From: Mycolicibacterium sp. CBMA 234
Lineage (GTDB): Bacteria; Actinomycetota; Actinomycetes; Mycobacteriales; Mycobacteriaceae
DNA: 64,000 nt
Direction: 5' to 3'
Assembly (NCBI RefSeq): GCF_009729415.1
Contig: NZ_MPKW01000030.1
Coordinates: 124,001-188,000 of the forward strand
Numbering within the stretch: the stretch's first letter is position 1; each line of letters begins with the position of its first letter. The translations under genes were made by a program, and so were the position numbers. This document shows, piece by piece, positions 8,438 to 17,071 of this stretch. The notes beneath the pieces are model-generated. The model worked only from the letters and a program-made list of their open reading frames with translations, made no database searches and had not been told where the DNA came from.

Positions 8438-9328
8438 GTGCCGCTGCCTGCAGACCCACATCCCGCTTTCGCCACCTACGCGCATCCCGATCGATTGGTG
8501 ACCGCCGACTGGCTGTCCGGCAACATCGGACGCCCTGGTCTGGCCATCGTCGAATCCGACGAAGACGTCCTTCTGTACGACACCGGCCACGTCCCCGGCG
8601 CGGTGAAGATCGACTGGCATACCGACCTCAATGACCCGCATGTCCGCGACTACATCGACGGCGCCCGGTTCGCCGCGCTGATGGACCGCAAGGGCATCAG
8701 CCGAGACGACACCGTCGTCATCTACGGCGACAAGAGCAACTGGTGGGCGGCCTACGCCCTGTGGGTGTTCACCCTGTTCGGGCACCCGGACGTCCGGCTG
8801 CTCGACGGTGGCCGCGATCTGTGGATCACCAACGGCCGCGACACCACCCTGGACGTCCCGAGCAAGCAGACCTCGGGCTACCCGGTGGTCGAGCGCAATG
8901 ACGCTCCCATTCGGGCCTTCAAGAACGACGTGTTGGCCATTCTCGGCAAAGAGCCGCTGATCGATGTCCGCTCGCCGCAGGAATACACGGGCGAGCGCAC
9001 TCACATGCCCGATTACCCAGAAGAGGGTGCGCTGCGCGGCGGCCATATTCCCACCGCGCGGTCGATCCCGTGGGCAAAGGCCGTCGACGATAGTGGCCGC
9101 TTCCGCAGCCGGGCCGAGCTCGACGAGCTGTACAGCTTCATCGCGCCCGACGACAAGGCCGTCGCGTACTGCCGCATCGGCGAGCGCTCCAGCCACACCT
9201 GGTTCGTGCTGACGCATCTGCTGGGCCTGCCCGCCGTCCGCAATTACGACGGTTCCTGGACCGAGTGGGGCAACACCGTGCGGGTGCCCGTGGCCGTCGG
9301 CGAGCAGCCGGGAGACGCACCTTCGTGA
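8438..9328 (+). CDS. sseA: Thiosulfate sulfurtransferase SseA (tandem rhodanese)
   Basis: 296 aa with two rhodanese domains: a structural N-terminal one (about residues 20-140) and a C-terminal catalytic one ending in AYCRIGERSSHTW, where the Cys is the sulfur acceptor and CRIGERS is the actinobacterial loop. It transfers sulfane sulfur from thiosulfate or 3-mercaptopyruvate to thiol acceptors. The GTG at 8438 sits 6 nt after TACGCT, so the transcript may be leaderless. Its stop overlaps the GTG of the SufE-like gene (GTGA). The sseA-SufE pair just ahead of accA3 is the order found in M. tuberculosis (Rv3283-Rv3284). Confidence 0.94.
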   Translation: MPLPADPHPAFATYAHPDRLVTADWLSGNIGRPGLAIVESDEDVLLYDTGHVPGAVKIDWHTDLNDPHVRDYIDGARFAALMDRKGISRDDTVVIYGDKSNWWAAYALWVFTLFGHPDVRLLDGGRDLWITNGRDTTLDVPSKQTSGYPVVERNDAPIRAFKNDVLAILGKEPLIDVRSPQEYTGERTHMPDYPEEGALRGGHIPTARSIPWAKAVDDSGRFRSRAELDELYSFIAPDDKAVAYCRIGERSSHTWFVLTHLLGLPAVRNYDGSWTEWGNTVRVPVAVGEQPGDAPS

Positions 9329-9744
9329 CCGTCCCCGCGGCCCTGGCCGAGGTGGTGTCGGACTTCTCGGACGTGGAGGGGCAGGACAAGTTGGCTCTGC
9401 TGCTGGAGTTCGCCAATGAACTCCCCGCGTTGCCACCGTCGCTCGAAGAAGCTGCGATGGAACCGGTACCGGAGTGCCAGTCGCCGTTGTTCTTGCACGT
9501 CGACGCCGCTGACCGGGAGCATGTGCGGCTGTACTTCAGTGCCCCGCGCCAAGCGCCGACGACCCGCGGCTTCGCGGCGATTCTCGCTGCCGGGCTGGAC
9601 GGTCTGCCGGCGTCCGAAATCCTTGCGGTGCCCGACGATTTCTATGCGGACCTGGGGCTGGCCAAGCTGATCAGCCCGCTGCGCCTGCGTGGTATGTCAG
9701 CCATGCTGACGCGCATCAAGCGCCGCCTCCGCGACGCCGCGTAA
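9325..9744 (+). CDS. SufE-like cysteine desulfuration protein
   Basis: 139 aa. SufE proteins take persulfide sulfur from a cysteine desulfurase and hand it to Fe-S assembly. The conserved Cys lies in VPECQSPLFLHV (about residue 51), followed by a beta strand and the helical GLDGLPASEILAVPDDFY and LGL-x-K-LISPLRLRG segments typical of SufE. The GTG overlaps the sseA stop, so the two are translated as a unit and may pass sulfur between them. It converges with the acyltransferase gene with only 3 bp between stops. Confidence 0.92.
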   Translation: MTVPAALAEVVSDFSDVEGQDKLALLLEFANELPALPPSLEEAAMEPVPECQSPLFLHVDAADREHVRLYFSAPRQAPTTRGFAAILAAGLDGLPASEILAVPDDFYADLGLAKLISPLRLRGMSAMLTRIKRRLRDAA

Positions 9745-9747
9745 GGC

Positions 9748-10479
9748 TCAGAAGAACGGCGGCTTGAACTTGCCGCTGTACTGCAGTGCATCCTTGCTGC
9801 GCTCACCGATCACCTTGGCCGGCACCCCGCCGACGATCGCGAACGGCGGCACTTCCTTGTTGACGACGGCGTGAGCGGCGACCACTGCGCCCCGGCCGAT
9901 CAGGCTGGGCAAGATCATGGCCCGGCTCGCGATCCAGACGTGGTCGTCGATGACGACCGGATCGACCGGATTCGGCGACGGGACGAAGTTGGGATGGTTG
10001 ACGTCGTGCCCGCCGGCGATGACGTGCGTGTCACTGGCGATCACCACGTCGTCGCCAATGGCGATACCGGCCCGGGCATCGAGCAGGCACCGGAAACCGA
10101 TTGAGACGCGGTCGCCGATCACGAGCCACGGAATCGACCACACCGTGGTGCCGCGGCCGATCGAGGTGTCCTTGCCGATGTAGGCGCCACACAGTCGGAG
10201 GTAGCCCTGCCGAATGAAGTGGAACGGGATATGGGTCACAACCGAGCTGTAGAACAGCGCCAGGTACGTGTTGATGAAGCGCTGGAGATTGGTCTCGTCA
10301 GCAATGTTGTAACCGGTGATGGCGCCGTCGCTGTCGGTGATCCATTCCATGCGTGGACGGATGCGCACATTGGGATTGATCTCGCGCTTACGTGCGATCA
10401 TCTGCGGATCTGATGCCTGAGGCTCGACGAACAACGGTGTCCCCTTACTCGCGGCTCCCTGACGGGACCGGTGCCGCAT
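9748..10479 (-). CDS. Hexapeptide-repeat acyltransferase (WbbJ/LbetaH type)
   Basis: 243 aa. The C-terminal half is a left-handed beta helix built of hexapeptide repeats (IGKDTSIGRGTTVW, IGDRVSIGFRC, IGDDVVIASDTHVI) and the catalytic-His region of GGHDVNHPNF; VVIDDHVWIASRAMI closes it, as in sugar O-acetyltransferases. The N-terminal 100 residues, with IPFHFIRQGYLRLCG, probably pack on the membrane face. It is on the opposite strand to accA3 and belongs with the glycan genes. The ATG at 10479 is the longest start; a TTG at 10434 has a better site (AGGGGA 6 nt away) and may be the true one, giving 228 aa. Confidence 0.85.
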   Translation of the reverse strand: MRHRSRQGAASKGTPLFVEPQASDPQMIARKREINPNVRIRPRMEWITDSDGAITGYNIADETNLQRFINTYLALFYSSVVTHIPFHFIRQGYLRLCGAYIGKDTSIGRGTTVWSIPWLVIGDRVSIGFRCLLDARAGIAIGDDVVIASDTHVIAGGHDVNHPNFVPSPNPVDPVVIDDHVWIASRAMILPSLIGRGAVVAAHAVVNKEVPPFAIVGGVPAKVIGERSKDALQYSGKFKPPFF

Positions 10480-10630
10480 CAGTATTGCGCAAACAGCTGT
10501 ACGGGCGAGAAAGTCCCGGCAAAACCGCGCAGTTCGGCCAGTTCGAAGGAAATCTCCCAGTGGCGCGCCACCCGAAAAGGGGATCCACTGTCTTTAGCCT
10601 TACACTGCACGCGATACATTCTTAAAGACA

Positions 10631-10644
10631 TTTCTTAGAGAACC
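10631..10644 (+). promoter_or_regulatory. accA3 upstream motif identical to that of accD5
   Basis: TTTCTTAGAGAACC, the same 14-mer as at 2584-2597. Just before it lies a related copy, TTCTTAAAGA (10619-10628), giving a direct repeat with a 13-nt period. A possible -10 is TACATT (10615-10620), which would place this motif in the early transcript. AGGAGG follows at 10652, a strong ribosome site for accA3. Confidence 0.5.
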
Positions 10645-10661
10645 TGCCGTCAGGAGGCACA

Positions 10662-12458
10662 GTGGCCAACCACGCCAGTTCCAAGATCTCCAAGGTGCTC
10701 GTCGCCAACCGTGGAGAGATTGCCGTCCGGGTCATCCGGGCTGCCAAGGACGCCGGACTGGCCAGCGTCGCTGTCTACGCTGAACCAGACGCCGACGCGC
10801 CGCACGTGCGCCTTGCCGACGAAGCCTTTGCTCTCGGGGGCCAGACCTCCGCTGAGTCGTACCTGGTCTTCGACAAGATCCTCGACGCTGCCGCCAAGTC
10901 GGGCGCCAACGCGATCCACCCGGGCTACGGCTTCCTTTCGGAGAACGCCGAATTCGCCCAGGCCGTCATCGACGCTGGGCTGATCTGGATCGGCCCCAGC
11001 CCGCAGTCCATCCGCGACCTGGGTGACAAGGTCACAGCGCGCCACATCGCCGCCAAGGCGAACGCCCCGCTGGTGCCGGGTACCCCGGACCCGGTCAAGG
11101 ACGCCGACGAGATCCTGGCCTTCGCCAAGGAGTTCGGCCTGCCGATCGCCATCAAGGCCGCCTTCGGCGGTGGCGGCCGTGGCATGAAGGTCGCCCGCAC
11201 CATCGAAGAGATCCCCGAACTGTTCGACTCGGCCACTCGTGAGGCCGTCGCGGCCTTCGGCCGTGGCGAGTGCTTCGTCGAGCGCTACCTGGACAAGCCC
11301 CGCCACGTCGAGGCCCAGGTCATCGCCGACACGCACGGCAACGTGGTCGTCGCGGGTACCCGCGACTGCTCGCTGCAGCGCCGCTTCCAGAAGCTGGTCG
11401 AGGAGGCCCCCGCGCCGTTCCTGACCGACGCACAGCGCAAGGAAATCCACGAGTCCGCCAAGCGCATCTGTAAGGAAGCCGGTTACTACGGTGCGGGCAC
11501 CGTCGAGTACCTGGTCGGCCAGGACGGTCTGATCAGCTTCCTCGAGGTCAACACCCGCCTGCAGGTGGAACACCCGGTCACCGAGGAGACCGCCGGCGTC
11601 GACCTGGTGCTGCAGCAGTTCAAGATCGCCAACGGCGAGGCCCTGGACATCACCGAAGACCCCACCCCCCGCGGCCACTCGTTCGAGTTCCGCATCAACG
11701 GTGAGGACGCCGGCCGCGGCTTCCTGCCGGCCCCCGGCCCGGTGAACAAGTTCGAGGCCCCGACCGGCCCCGGCGTCCGCATGGACTCAGGTGTCGAGAG
11801 CGGTTCGGTCATCGGTGGTCAGTTCGACTCGATGCTGGCCAAGCTGATCGTCACCGGCGCCACCCGCGACGAGGCCCTGGCCCGTTCGCGTCGTGCGCTG
11901 GCCGAGTTCAACATCGAGGGCCTGGCCACGGTCATCCCGTTCCACCGCGCCGTGGTCTCCGACCCCGCCTTCATCGGTGACGGCGAGAAGTTCGACGTGC
12001 ACACCCGCTGGATCGAGACCGAGTGGAACAACACGGTCGAGCCGTTCACCGGCGGCGAGCCGCTGGACGACGAAGACGCGACGCCGCGTCAGAAGGTCGT
12101 CGTCGAGGTCGGTGGCCGTCGCGTCGAGGTCTCGCTGCCCGGCGATCTGGCCATCGGTGGCGGCGGTGGCGCTGCCAGCGGTGCCATCAAGAAGAAGCCG
12201 AAGCCGCGCAAGCGTGGCGCCGCCGGCGGTAAGGCCGCTTCGGGTGACGCCGTCACCGCGCCCATGCAGGGCACCGTCGTCAAGGTCGCCGTCGAGGAGG
12301 GCCAGCAGGTCGCCGCGGGTGACCTGATCGTGGTGCTGGAGGCCATGAAGATGGAGAACCCGGTCACCGCGCACAAGGACGGCACCGTGACCGGCCTGTC
12401 GGTCGAGGCCGGCGCCGCCATCACGCAGGGCACCGTCATCGCCGAGCTGAAGGACTAG
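10662..12458 (+). CDS. accA3: Acyl-CoA carboxylase alpha subunit AccA3 (biotin carboxylase + BCCP)
   Basis: 598 aa. It carboxylates its own biotin with ATP and bicarbonate and supplies the AccD subunits. Domains in order: biotin carboxylase N-domain (KVLVANRGEIAVRVIRA), ATP-grasp (KAAFGGGGRGMK, EAQVIADTHGNVV, FLEVNTRLQVEHPVTE), C-domain, a lysine/alanine linker (KKKPKPRKRG), and a C-terminal biotinyl domain with Lys563 in EAMKMEN. The GTG at 10662 follows AGGAGG. It is monocistronic: a perfect terminator follows 20 bp after the stop. The gene lies next to the accD5-accE5 locus and probably serves several carboxylases (AccD4, D5, D6) encoded elsewhere. Confidence 0.98.
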   Translation: MANHASSKISKVLVANRGEIAVRVIRAAKDAGLASVAVYAEPDADAPHVRLADEAFALGGQTSAESYLVFDKILDAAAKSGANAIHPGYGFLSENAEFAQAVIDAGLIWIGPSPQSIRDLGDKVTARHIAAKANAPLVPGTPDPVKDADEILAFAKEFGLPIAIKAAFGGGGRGMKVARTIEEIPELFDSATREAVAAFGRGECFVERYLDKPRHVEAQVIADTHGNVVVAGTRDCSLQRRFQKLVEEAPAPFLTDAQRKEIHESAKRICKEAGYYGAGTVEYLVGQDGLISFLEVNTRLQVEHPVTEETAGVDLVLQQFKIANGEALDITEDPTPRGHSFEFRINGEDAGRGFLPAPGPVNKFEAPTGPGVRMDSGVESGSVIGGQFDSMLAKLIVTGATRDEALARSRRALAEFNIEGLATVIPFHRAVVSDPAFIGDGEKFDVHTRWIETEWNNTVEPFTGGEPLDDEDATPRQKVVVEVGGRRVEVSLPGDLAIGGGGGAASGAIKKKPKPRKRGAAGGKAASGDAVTAPMQGTVVKVAVEEGQQVAAGDLIVVLEAMKMENPVTAHKDGTVTGLSVEAGAAITQGTVIAELKD

Positions 12459-12478
12459 TTTTTAGTCTGCTGGTTTGA

Positions 12479-12519
12479 CTCAGGGCTGCGATCCACTGCG
12501 GATCGCAGCCCTGAGTTTT
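12479..12519 (+). terminator. Rho-independent terminator of accA3
   Basis: A perfect 16-bp stem (12479-12494 with 12500-12515; arm CTCAGGGCTGCGATCC), a 5-nt loop actgc and then TTTT. It is one of the strongest hairpins in the window and isolates accA3 from the small gene starting at 12534. Confidence 0.93.
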
Positions 12520-12533
12520 ATGTGAGGAGTGCT

Positions 12534-12851
12534 GTGGAAGCCATCGAGATCAACGCGGGCGCCTGGTATCTGCGTGCCCTACGTGCCGACGACCGGATGG
12601 ACGACCGGCCCAGCCTCGCCGACCTCGGCGAGCTCTCCCCCACCCACGTGGAAACCCGTGCGGCGCAATGGGAATCCGACACGTTGTATTCGTGGGCGGT
12701 CTGTGAGCCGACGACCGGTGAGCTACTGGCCGAGATCGTGCTGGACCCGGCTACGCGGGAGATTTCCGCGCGGATCCGGGCTGGGTTCGATGAGGCCGCC
12801 GCGACCGGAGTCGAGTCAGTGCGGCGCTTCGCGGCCGCGATGCTGGATTAG
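12534..12851 (+). CDS. Conserved hypothetical protein, 105 aa
   Basis: The GTG at 12534 has GAGGAG 5 nt upstream; an in-frame GTG at 12522 overlaps that site and is less likely. The protein is soluble and acidic: an N-terminal strand EINAGAWYLRALRADDRMDD, a central W-x-S-DTLYSWAV strand, then two amphipathic helices ending GVESVRRFAAAMLD. No known domain is recognised. It is expressed just downstream of the accA3 terminator and converges with the membrane protein gene, overlapping it by 4 nt. Confidence 0.72.
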   Translation: MEAIEINAGAWYLRALRADDRMDDRPSLADLGELSPTHVETRAAQWESDTLYSWAVCEPTTGELLAEIVLDPATREISARIRAGFDEAAATGVESVRRFAAAMLD

Positions 12852-13198
12852 AACAGCAGCACCGGCAGGCTCATGGTCAACACGATGGACATCAGGAGCA
12901 ACAGGAACCACCCGGCGCCCTGCCAGGCCCACCAGACCTCGTCGTCCCGCCAAGCTCGATAGGTGCGCACGAAAGCCCACACGCCGCTGCTGAACAGCAG
13001 CAGCGGGCCCGCGAACGCCAGCACGGTGCGGTACGGCATGGTGCACGCCGCAGTGTCGAAACCATGGCACTGCTTGACCCAGACGGCGGCGATCACCATG
13101 ACGCCGACGCCGAGGCTCCCCATGATCAGGCCGAATCGCGCAGCCTGATGCACGCTGGGATCGTCGTCGCGGAACCGGTCAGTTGTCGGGCTGAGCAT
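12848..13198 (-). CDS. Small integral membrane protein (three segments)
   Basis: 116 aa from the ATG at 13198. A short cytoplasmic start TDRFRDDDPSVHQAARFG is followed by hydrophobic segments at about 22-42, 62-82 and 97-115, with two cysteines (CHGFDTAAC) in the first loop, probably external. Its place between accA3 and lat corresponds to that of Rv3289c, a membrane protein of similar size in M. tuberculosis; orthology is an inference from position and hydropathy. The upstream ArsR gene ends 38 bp away on the same strand. Function unknown. Confidence 0.72.
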   Translation of the reverse strand: MLSPTTDRFRDDDPSVHQAARFGLIMGSLGVGVMVIAAVWVKQCHGFDTAACTMPYRTVLAFAGPLLLFSSGVWAFVRTYRAWRDDEVWWAWQGAGWFLLLLMSIVLTMSLPVLLF

Positions 13199-13236
13199 CA
13201 CTATCACCGCCAACCCCAGTATGCGCCCGGTCGGCG

Positions 13237-13563
13237 CTACGGCGCCAGCCCGCCCTCGGCGATCCGCTTGATCGCGGCCAGTCGTCGATCCCATTGTCGG
13301 CCAATGGTTTCCAGTTGATTGCCCAGCGCGCTGAGTTCGGCACCCAGCGCACGGTAGCGAATCTCCCGCCCCACTTTGACCGGCTCGACCAACCCCGCAT
13401 CAGCCAGCACCGACAGGTGTTTGGCGATCGCCTGCCGGCTCACCGGCAGCCGCCCGGCCAACGCGCTGGCCGACAGGTCTTCGGCGCCCAGCGCAGTCAG
13501 GATGCGCCACCGGGTCTCGTCGGCCAGCACGGTCAGCACCGCAGGCATGCGGGTGTCGGTCAT
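13237..13563 (-). CDS. ArsR-family winged-helix repressor
   Basis: 108 aa. LTVLADETRWRILTALGAEDLSASAL begins the winged helix; the recognition helix is VSRQAIAKHLSVL, followed by the wing VGREIRYRA. No cysteine cluster for metal sensing is present, so this belongs to the SRPBCC-associated ArsR group rather than the metal sensors. Its ATG overlaps the stop of the SRPBCC gene (ATGA), making a two-gene operon in which the regulator is second. A 20-bp palindrome upstream of the operon is its likely operator. Confidence 0.9.
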   Translation of the reverse strand: MTDTRMPAVLTVLADETRWRILTALGAEDLSASALAGRLPVSRQAIAKHLSVLADAGLVEPVKVGREIRYRALGAELSALGNQLETIGRQWDRRLAAIKRIAEGGLAP

Positions 13564-13991
13564 ACCGCTGGCTGCAGGTACGCCACCAGGTCACCGAGTT
13601 CGGCCGTCCAGCCGCCACTGTTCTCGGAGTGCGCAGTCTGCGGGTCCGCCAGCTTCTCAAAGCCGGTCTCGCACAGGTCCAGTCGAGTACCACCGTCGAT
13701 TTCGGTGAGATCGAAGCGGACGACGGTGGAGTTGCTCGGGTTCGGCTCGGCGTCGGTTTCGCGGTGCGCCCACCGATAGACCAGGGTGTGCGGCGCGTCG
13801 GCGCGCTCGACCACCACCCGGAACTTGCCATGGGCGTTCCACGCGAAGAACCCGGTGCCGCCGGGGACGGCTTCGAATTCCGTTGCGTCACCGAACCACC
13901 CGGAGATCAGGTCGGCCTGTGTCAGAGCGGCCCAGACGCGCTCGATCGGTGCGTTGATGTCGATGGTGCGGGTGATATCCAAAGTGTCCAT
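13560..13991 (-). CDS. SRPBCC / AHSA1-like START-fold protein
   Basis: 143 aa. DITRTIDINAPIERVWAALTQADLISGWFGD is the classic AHSA1 (activator of Hsp90 ATPase homologue 1) N-terminus, followed by a hydrophobic-cavity beta sheet and the C-terminal helix GGWTAELGDLVAYL. These proteins bind small hydrophobic ligands; the ligand here is unknown. It is first in an operon with the ArsR repressor (4-nt overlap), a very common pairing in actinobacteria, and the pair is probably autoregulated through the palindrome at 14017-14036. Confidence 0.88.
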   Translation of the reverse strand: MDTLDITRTIDINAPIERVWAALTQADLISGWFGDATEFEAVPGGTGFFAWNAHGKFRVVVERADAPHTLVYRWAHRETDAEPNPSNSTVVRFDLTEIDGGTRLDLCETGFEKLADPQTAHSENSGGWTAELGDLVAYLQPAV

Positions 13992-14016
13992 GGTTCCTCG
14001 TCGGGGTCGCCGGTAA

Positions 14017-14036
14017 GTGCAACTACAGAGTTGCAC
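14017..14036. promoter_or_regulatory. Palindromic operator upstream of SRPBCC-arsR operon
   Basis: GTGCAACT-acag-AGTTGCAC, perfect 8-bp arms with a 4-nt centre, 25 bp before the SRPBCC start. A further TGCAA...TTGCA pair lies just beyond (about 14052-14069). ArsR repressors bind such inverted repeats over the promoter, so this is the likely site for the ArsR encoded in the operon. Confidence 0.65.
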
Positions 14037-14071
14037 ACACCTGGAGCGTAGTGCAACCCCCTGATTGCAAA

Positions 14072-14491
14072 TCAGGCTGCGCGTCGCGCCCTCAGCACCG
14101 CCAGGCCCACGACGCCGAACACCAGGTCGGCGCCGATCTCCACAATGGCGGTCACCCAGGAGAATGCCGTGACCCGCGCCCACGGCGGCGCATTAATGAA
14201 GCTGTCGCTGAAGAATCCCCACGTCGGAAGTAGGTGCGCCACAGTGAAACCCGCCGCACTGACGAAGCCGATGCCGACGGCGGCGTGCGGCGCCCATTGA
14301 TTTCGCTTGACCACCAATGCGATGGTCACGGCTGCGAGGATCAGCTGCAGCGTGCCGCCGATCATCACCGCCGGCGGGATGACGTCCATCCCACGTCTCA
14401 GATGATCAGCGCCATGAAGCAGTAGCGCGACCGCGAAAAACCCTGCCGCCCAATCGAAGATACGTTGCCAATTCCTGGTTTCACCTGTCAC
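14072..14491 (-). CDS. Four-segment membrane protein, hypothetical
   Basis: 139 aa from the GTG at 14491, with GAGGTG about 8 nt upstream. Hydrophobic segments lie at about 12-32, 40-60, 68-88 and 110-132; the loop after the first has HGADHLRRGMD. It resembles small DoxX-like or unnamed actinobacterial membrane proteins, but no family is certain. It is divergent from the Mrr-like nuclease gene, and the two share a 17-bp palindrome. A hairpin (CCTGATT/AATCAGG, 14060-14076) overlaps its stop codon and may end transcription. Confidence 0.75.
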   Translation of the reverse strand: MTGETRNWQRIFDWAAGFFAVALLLHGADHLRRGMDVIPPAVMIGGTLQLILAAVTIALVVKRNQWAPHAAVGIGFVSAAGFTVAHLLPTWGFFSDSFINAPPWARVTAFSWVTAIVEIGADLVFGVVGLAVLRARRAA

Positions 14492-14503
14492 TCGGATCAC
14501 CTC

Positions 14504-14520
14504 TACTACGCAGCGTAGTA
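14504..14520. promoter_or_regulatory. Perfect 17-bp palindrome in divergent promoter
   Basis: TACTACGCAGCGTAGTA: 8-bp arms around a single A. It lies between the leftward membrane protein gene (start 14491) and the rightward Mrr-like gene (start 14574), so one bound protein could control both. The outer TACTA...TAGTA resembles BlaI-type operators of mycobacteria, but spacing and core differ; the regulator is not encoded next to it. Confidence 0.6.
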
Positions 14521-14573
14521 ATCTCGTGGCGGCATGTAAAGACCTGTCAGGGTCTACCCCTACGATGCCTGGC

Positions 14574-15092
14574 GTGCGGATGAAACTTTTGGTCGCGGTC
14601 GGCCTCCTTGCCGGCGGCGCTGCGTATCTGCACGGCTGGAATTGGCAACTGGCACTGGCCATCGCCGCGAGCATTCCGCTGCTGGTCGCCGCCATCCCGC
14701 ACGTCCTCACCGGAATGCGGACCCCGAGCCGGCGCGAGAACCCGATCGACGACATGTCCGGAACCGAGTTCGAGGACTACGTCGCACGCATTGCCCGGTC
14801 CTGCGGCGTCCCGGTCATCATGACCGAGCTGTCCGGCGACTGGGGCGTCGACCTGATTGTCGGGACCCGCCCCAATCGGCTTGCCATTCAATGCAAAAGA
14901 CTGTCCCGGCCGGTCGGCCCCGGCGCCGTGCAGGAAGTGGTCGCCGGTGCGCCGATGCAGGACTGCATGCACACCATGGTGGTCACCAACAACGACTTCA
15001 CGCCTGCGGCAAGGAAATTGGCCGAGTTGCACGACTGCACGCTGGTCAGCGGCACCGAGCTGACGCGGCTCCGCGGGTTGATCCGGCAGCAG

Positions 15093-15107
<15 letters not shown>
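14574..15107 (+). CDS. Membrane-anchored Mrr-like (restriction endonuclease fold) protein
   Basis: 177 aa from GTG 14574, chosen because TACGAT ends 7 nt before it (leaderless signature); ATG 14565 and ATG 14580 are alternatives. Two hydrophobic segments (about 4-20 and 24-46) precede a PD-(D/E)xK domain: GTEFEDYVARIA, then GDWGVD (catalytic D93) and Q106-C-K108. This is the Mrr_cat arrangement of DNA nucleases that act on modified or damaged DNA. The combination of two N-terminal membrane segments with an Mrr nuclease domain is seen in other actinobacteria but its role is unknown. It overlaps the 3' end of lat by 15 bp. Confidence 0.85.
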
Positions 15108-16427
<1,320 letters not shown>

Positions 16428-16440
16428 GCCGCTATCCTAA

Positions 16441-16453
16441 CGTAATTTTTACG
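16441..16453. promoter_or_regulatory. Lrp-type inverted repeat at lat promoter
   Basis: CGTAA-ttt-TTACG, perfect 5-bp arms with an A/T centre, lying one base upstream of the lat -10 (TAGGAT on the minus strand, 16434-16439). Lrp/AsnC proteins favour such short A/T-centred repeats, and lrpA ends 23 bp away. Confidence 0.5.
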
Positions 16454-16476
16454 GCTTGTAGGTTTCTCAGCAGTAA

Positions 16477-16938
16477 CTATTCCGGTACAGATACTTGGTC
16501 ATCGTAAAAAGTCTGTAAGATGATGGTGCTTCGCGTGCGAACGTTGGCGACCGTCCGGATGCGTTGGAGCAGACCTTCCAGCGCTCGCGCCGAGGCGACA
16601 CGCACCAGCAGGACGTAGCTTTCATCGCCGGCCACCGAATGGCAGGACTCGATTTCGGTGAAGTGCTGCAGCAGCGCCGGGGCATCATCGGGTTGGGAAG
16701 GATCGAGCGGGGTGATCGCAACGAACGCCGACAGCATGTGGCCGACTGCCTCGGGATTGATCCTGGCGGTGTACCCGGTGATCACGCCACGCGATTCCAG
16801 TCGGCGTACCCGCGACTGCACCGCCGACACCGACAGCCCCGCAGCCGTCGCCAAGTGCGCCAGCGTCGCCCGGCCATCGGTTATCAGCTCGCGCACCAGG
16901 ATTCGATCGACATCGTCAAGCTGTTCAGCGTCGGCCAT
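16477..16938 (-). CDS. lrpA: Lrp/AsnC-family regulator LrpA
   Basis: 153 aa. The N-terminal HTH (DDVDRILVRELITDGRATLA, recognition helix SVSAVQSRVRRLE) is joined to a RAM ligand-binding domain with GDESYVLLVRV. Homologues next to lat respond to amino acids, and in M. tuberculosis this is Rv3291c. It is upstream of lat on the same strand, 49 bp away, and could regulate lat and the divergent pcd unit. Its ATG (16938-16936) lies in CCATGG, so the complementary strand also has an ATG here that opens the small pcd-coupled frame. Confidence 0.94.
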   Translation of the reverse strand: MADAEQLDDVDRILVRELITDGRATLAHLATAAGLSVSAVQSRVRRLESRGVITGYTARINPEAVGHMLSAFVAITPLDPSQPDDAPALLQHFTEIESCHSVAGDESYVLLVRVASARALEGLLQRIRTVANVRTRSTIILQTFYDDQVSVPE

Positions 16939-17071
16939 GGCCGGAGACTACCCGCAGGCCCTGTCGTGCGGGGCCGACGACACTGGCCACTACAGCATCG
17001 ACTGGATGGCCGGCGCCATCGGCCACCGTATCCACTATCCGCACGACCTCTACGAGAAAGCGGCACAATGA
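16937..17071 (+). CDS. Small ORF coupled to pcd (possible remnant of a longer gene)
   Basis: 44 codons, MAGDYPQALSCGADD followed by TGHYSIDWMAGAIGH and HDLYEKAAQ. The TGA overlaps the pcd ATG (ATGA), the usual sign of translational coupling, so something ending here was translated. The nearest ATG, 16937, is the reverse complement of the lrpA start codon; upstream of it the frame runs antisense inside lrpA. M. tuberculosis has a full-length gene, Rv3292, in this gap, so this may be the surviving 3' end of such a gene. Alternatively it is a genuine small protein with a different start. No domain is recognised. Confidence 0.4.
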   Translation: MAGDYPQALSCGADDTGHYSIDWMAGAIGHRIHYPHDLYEKAAQ

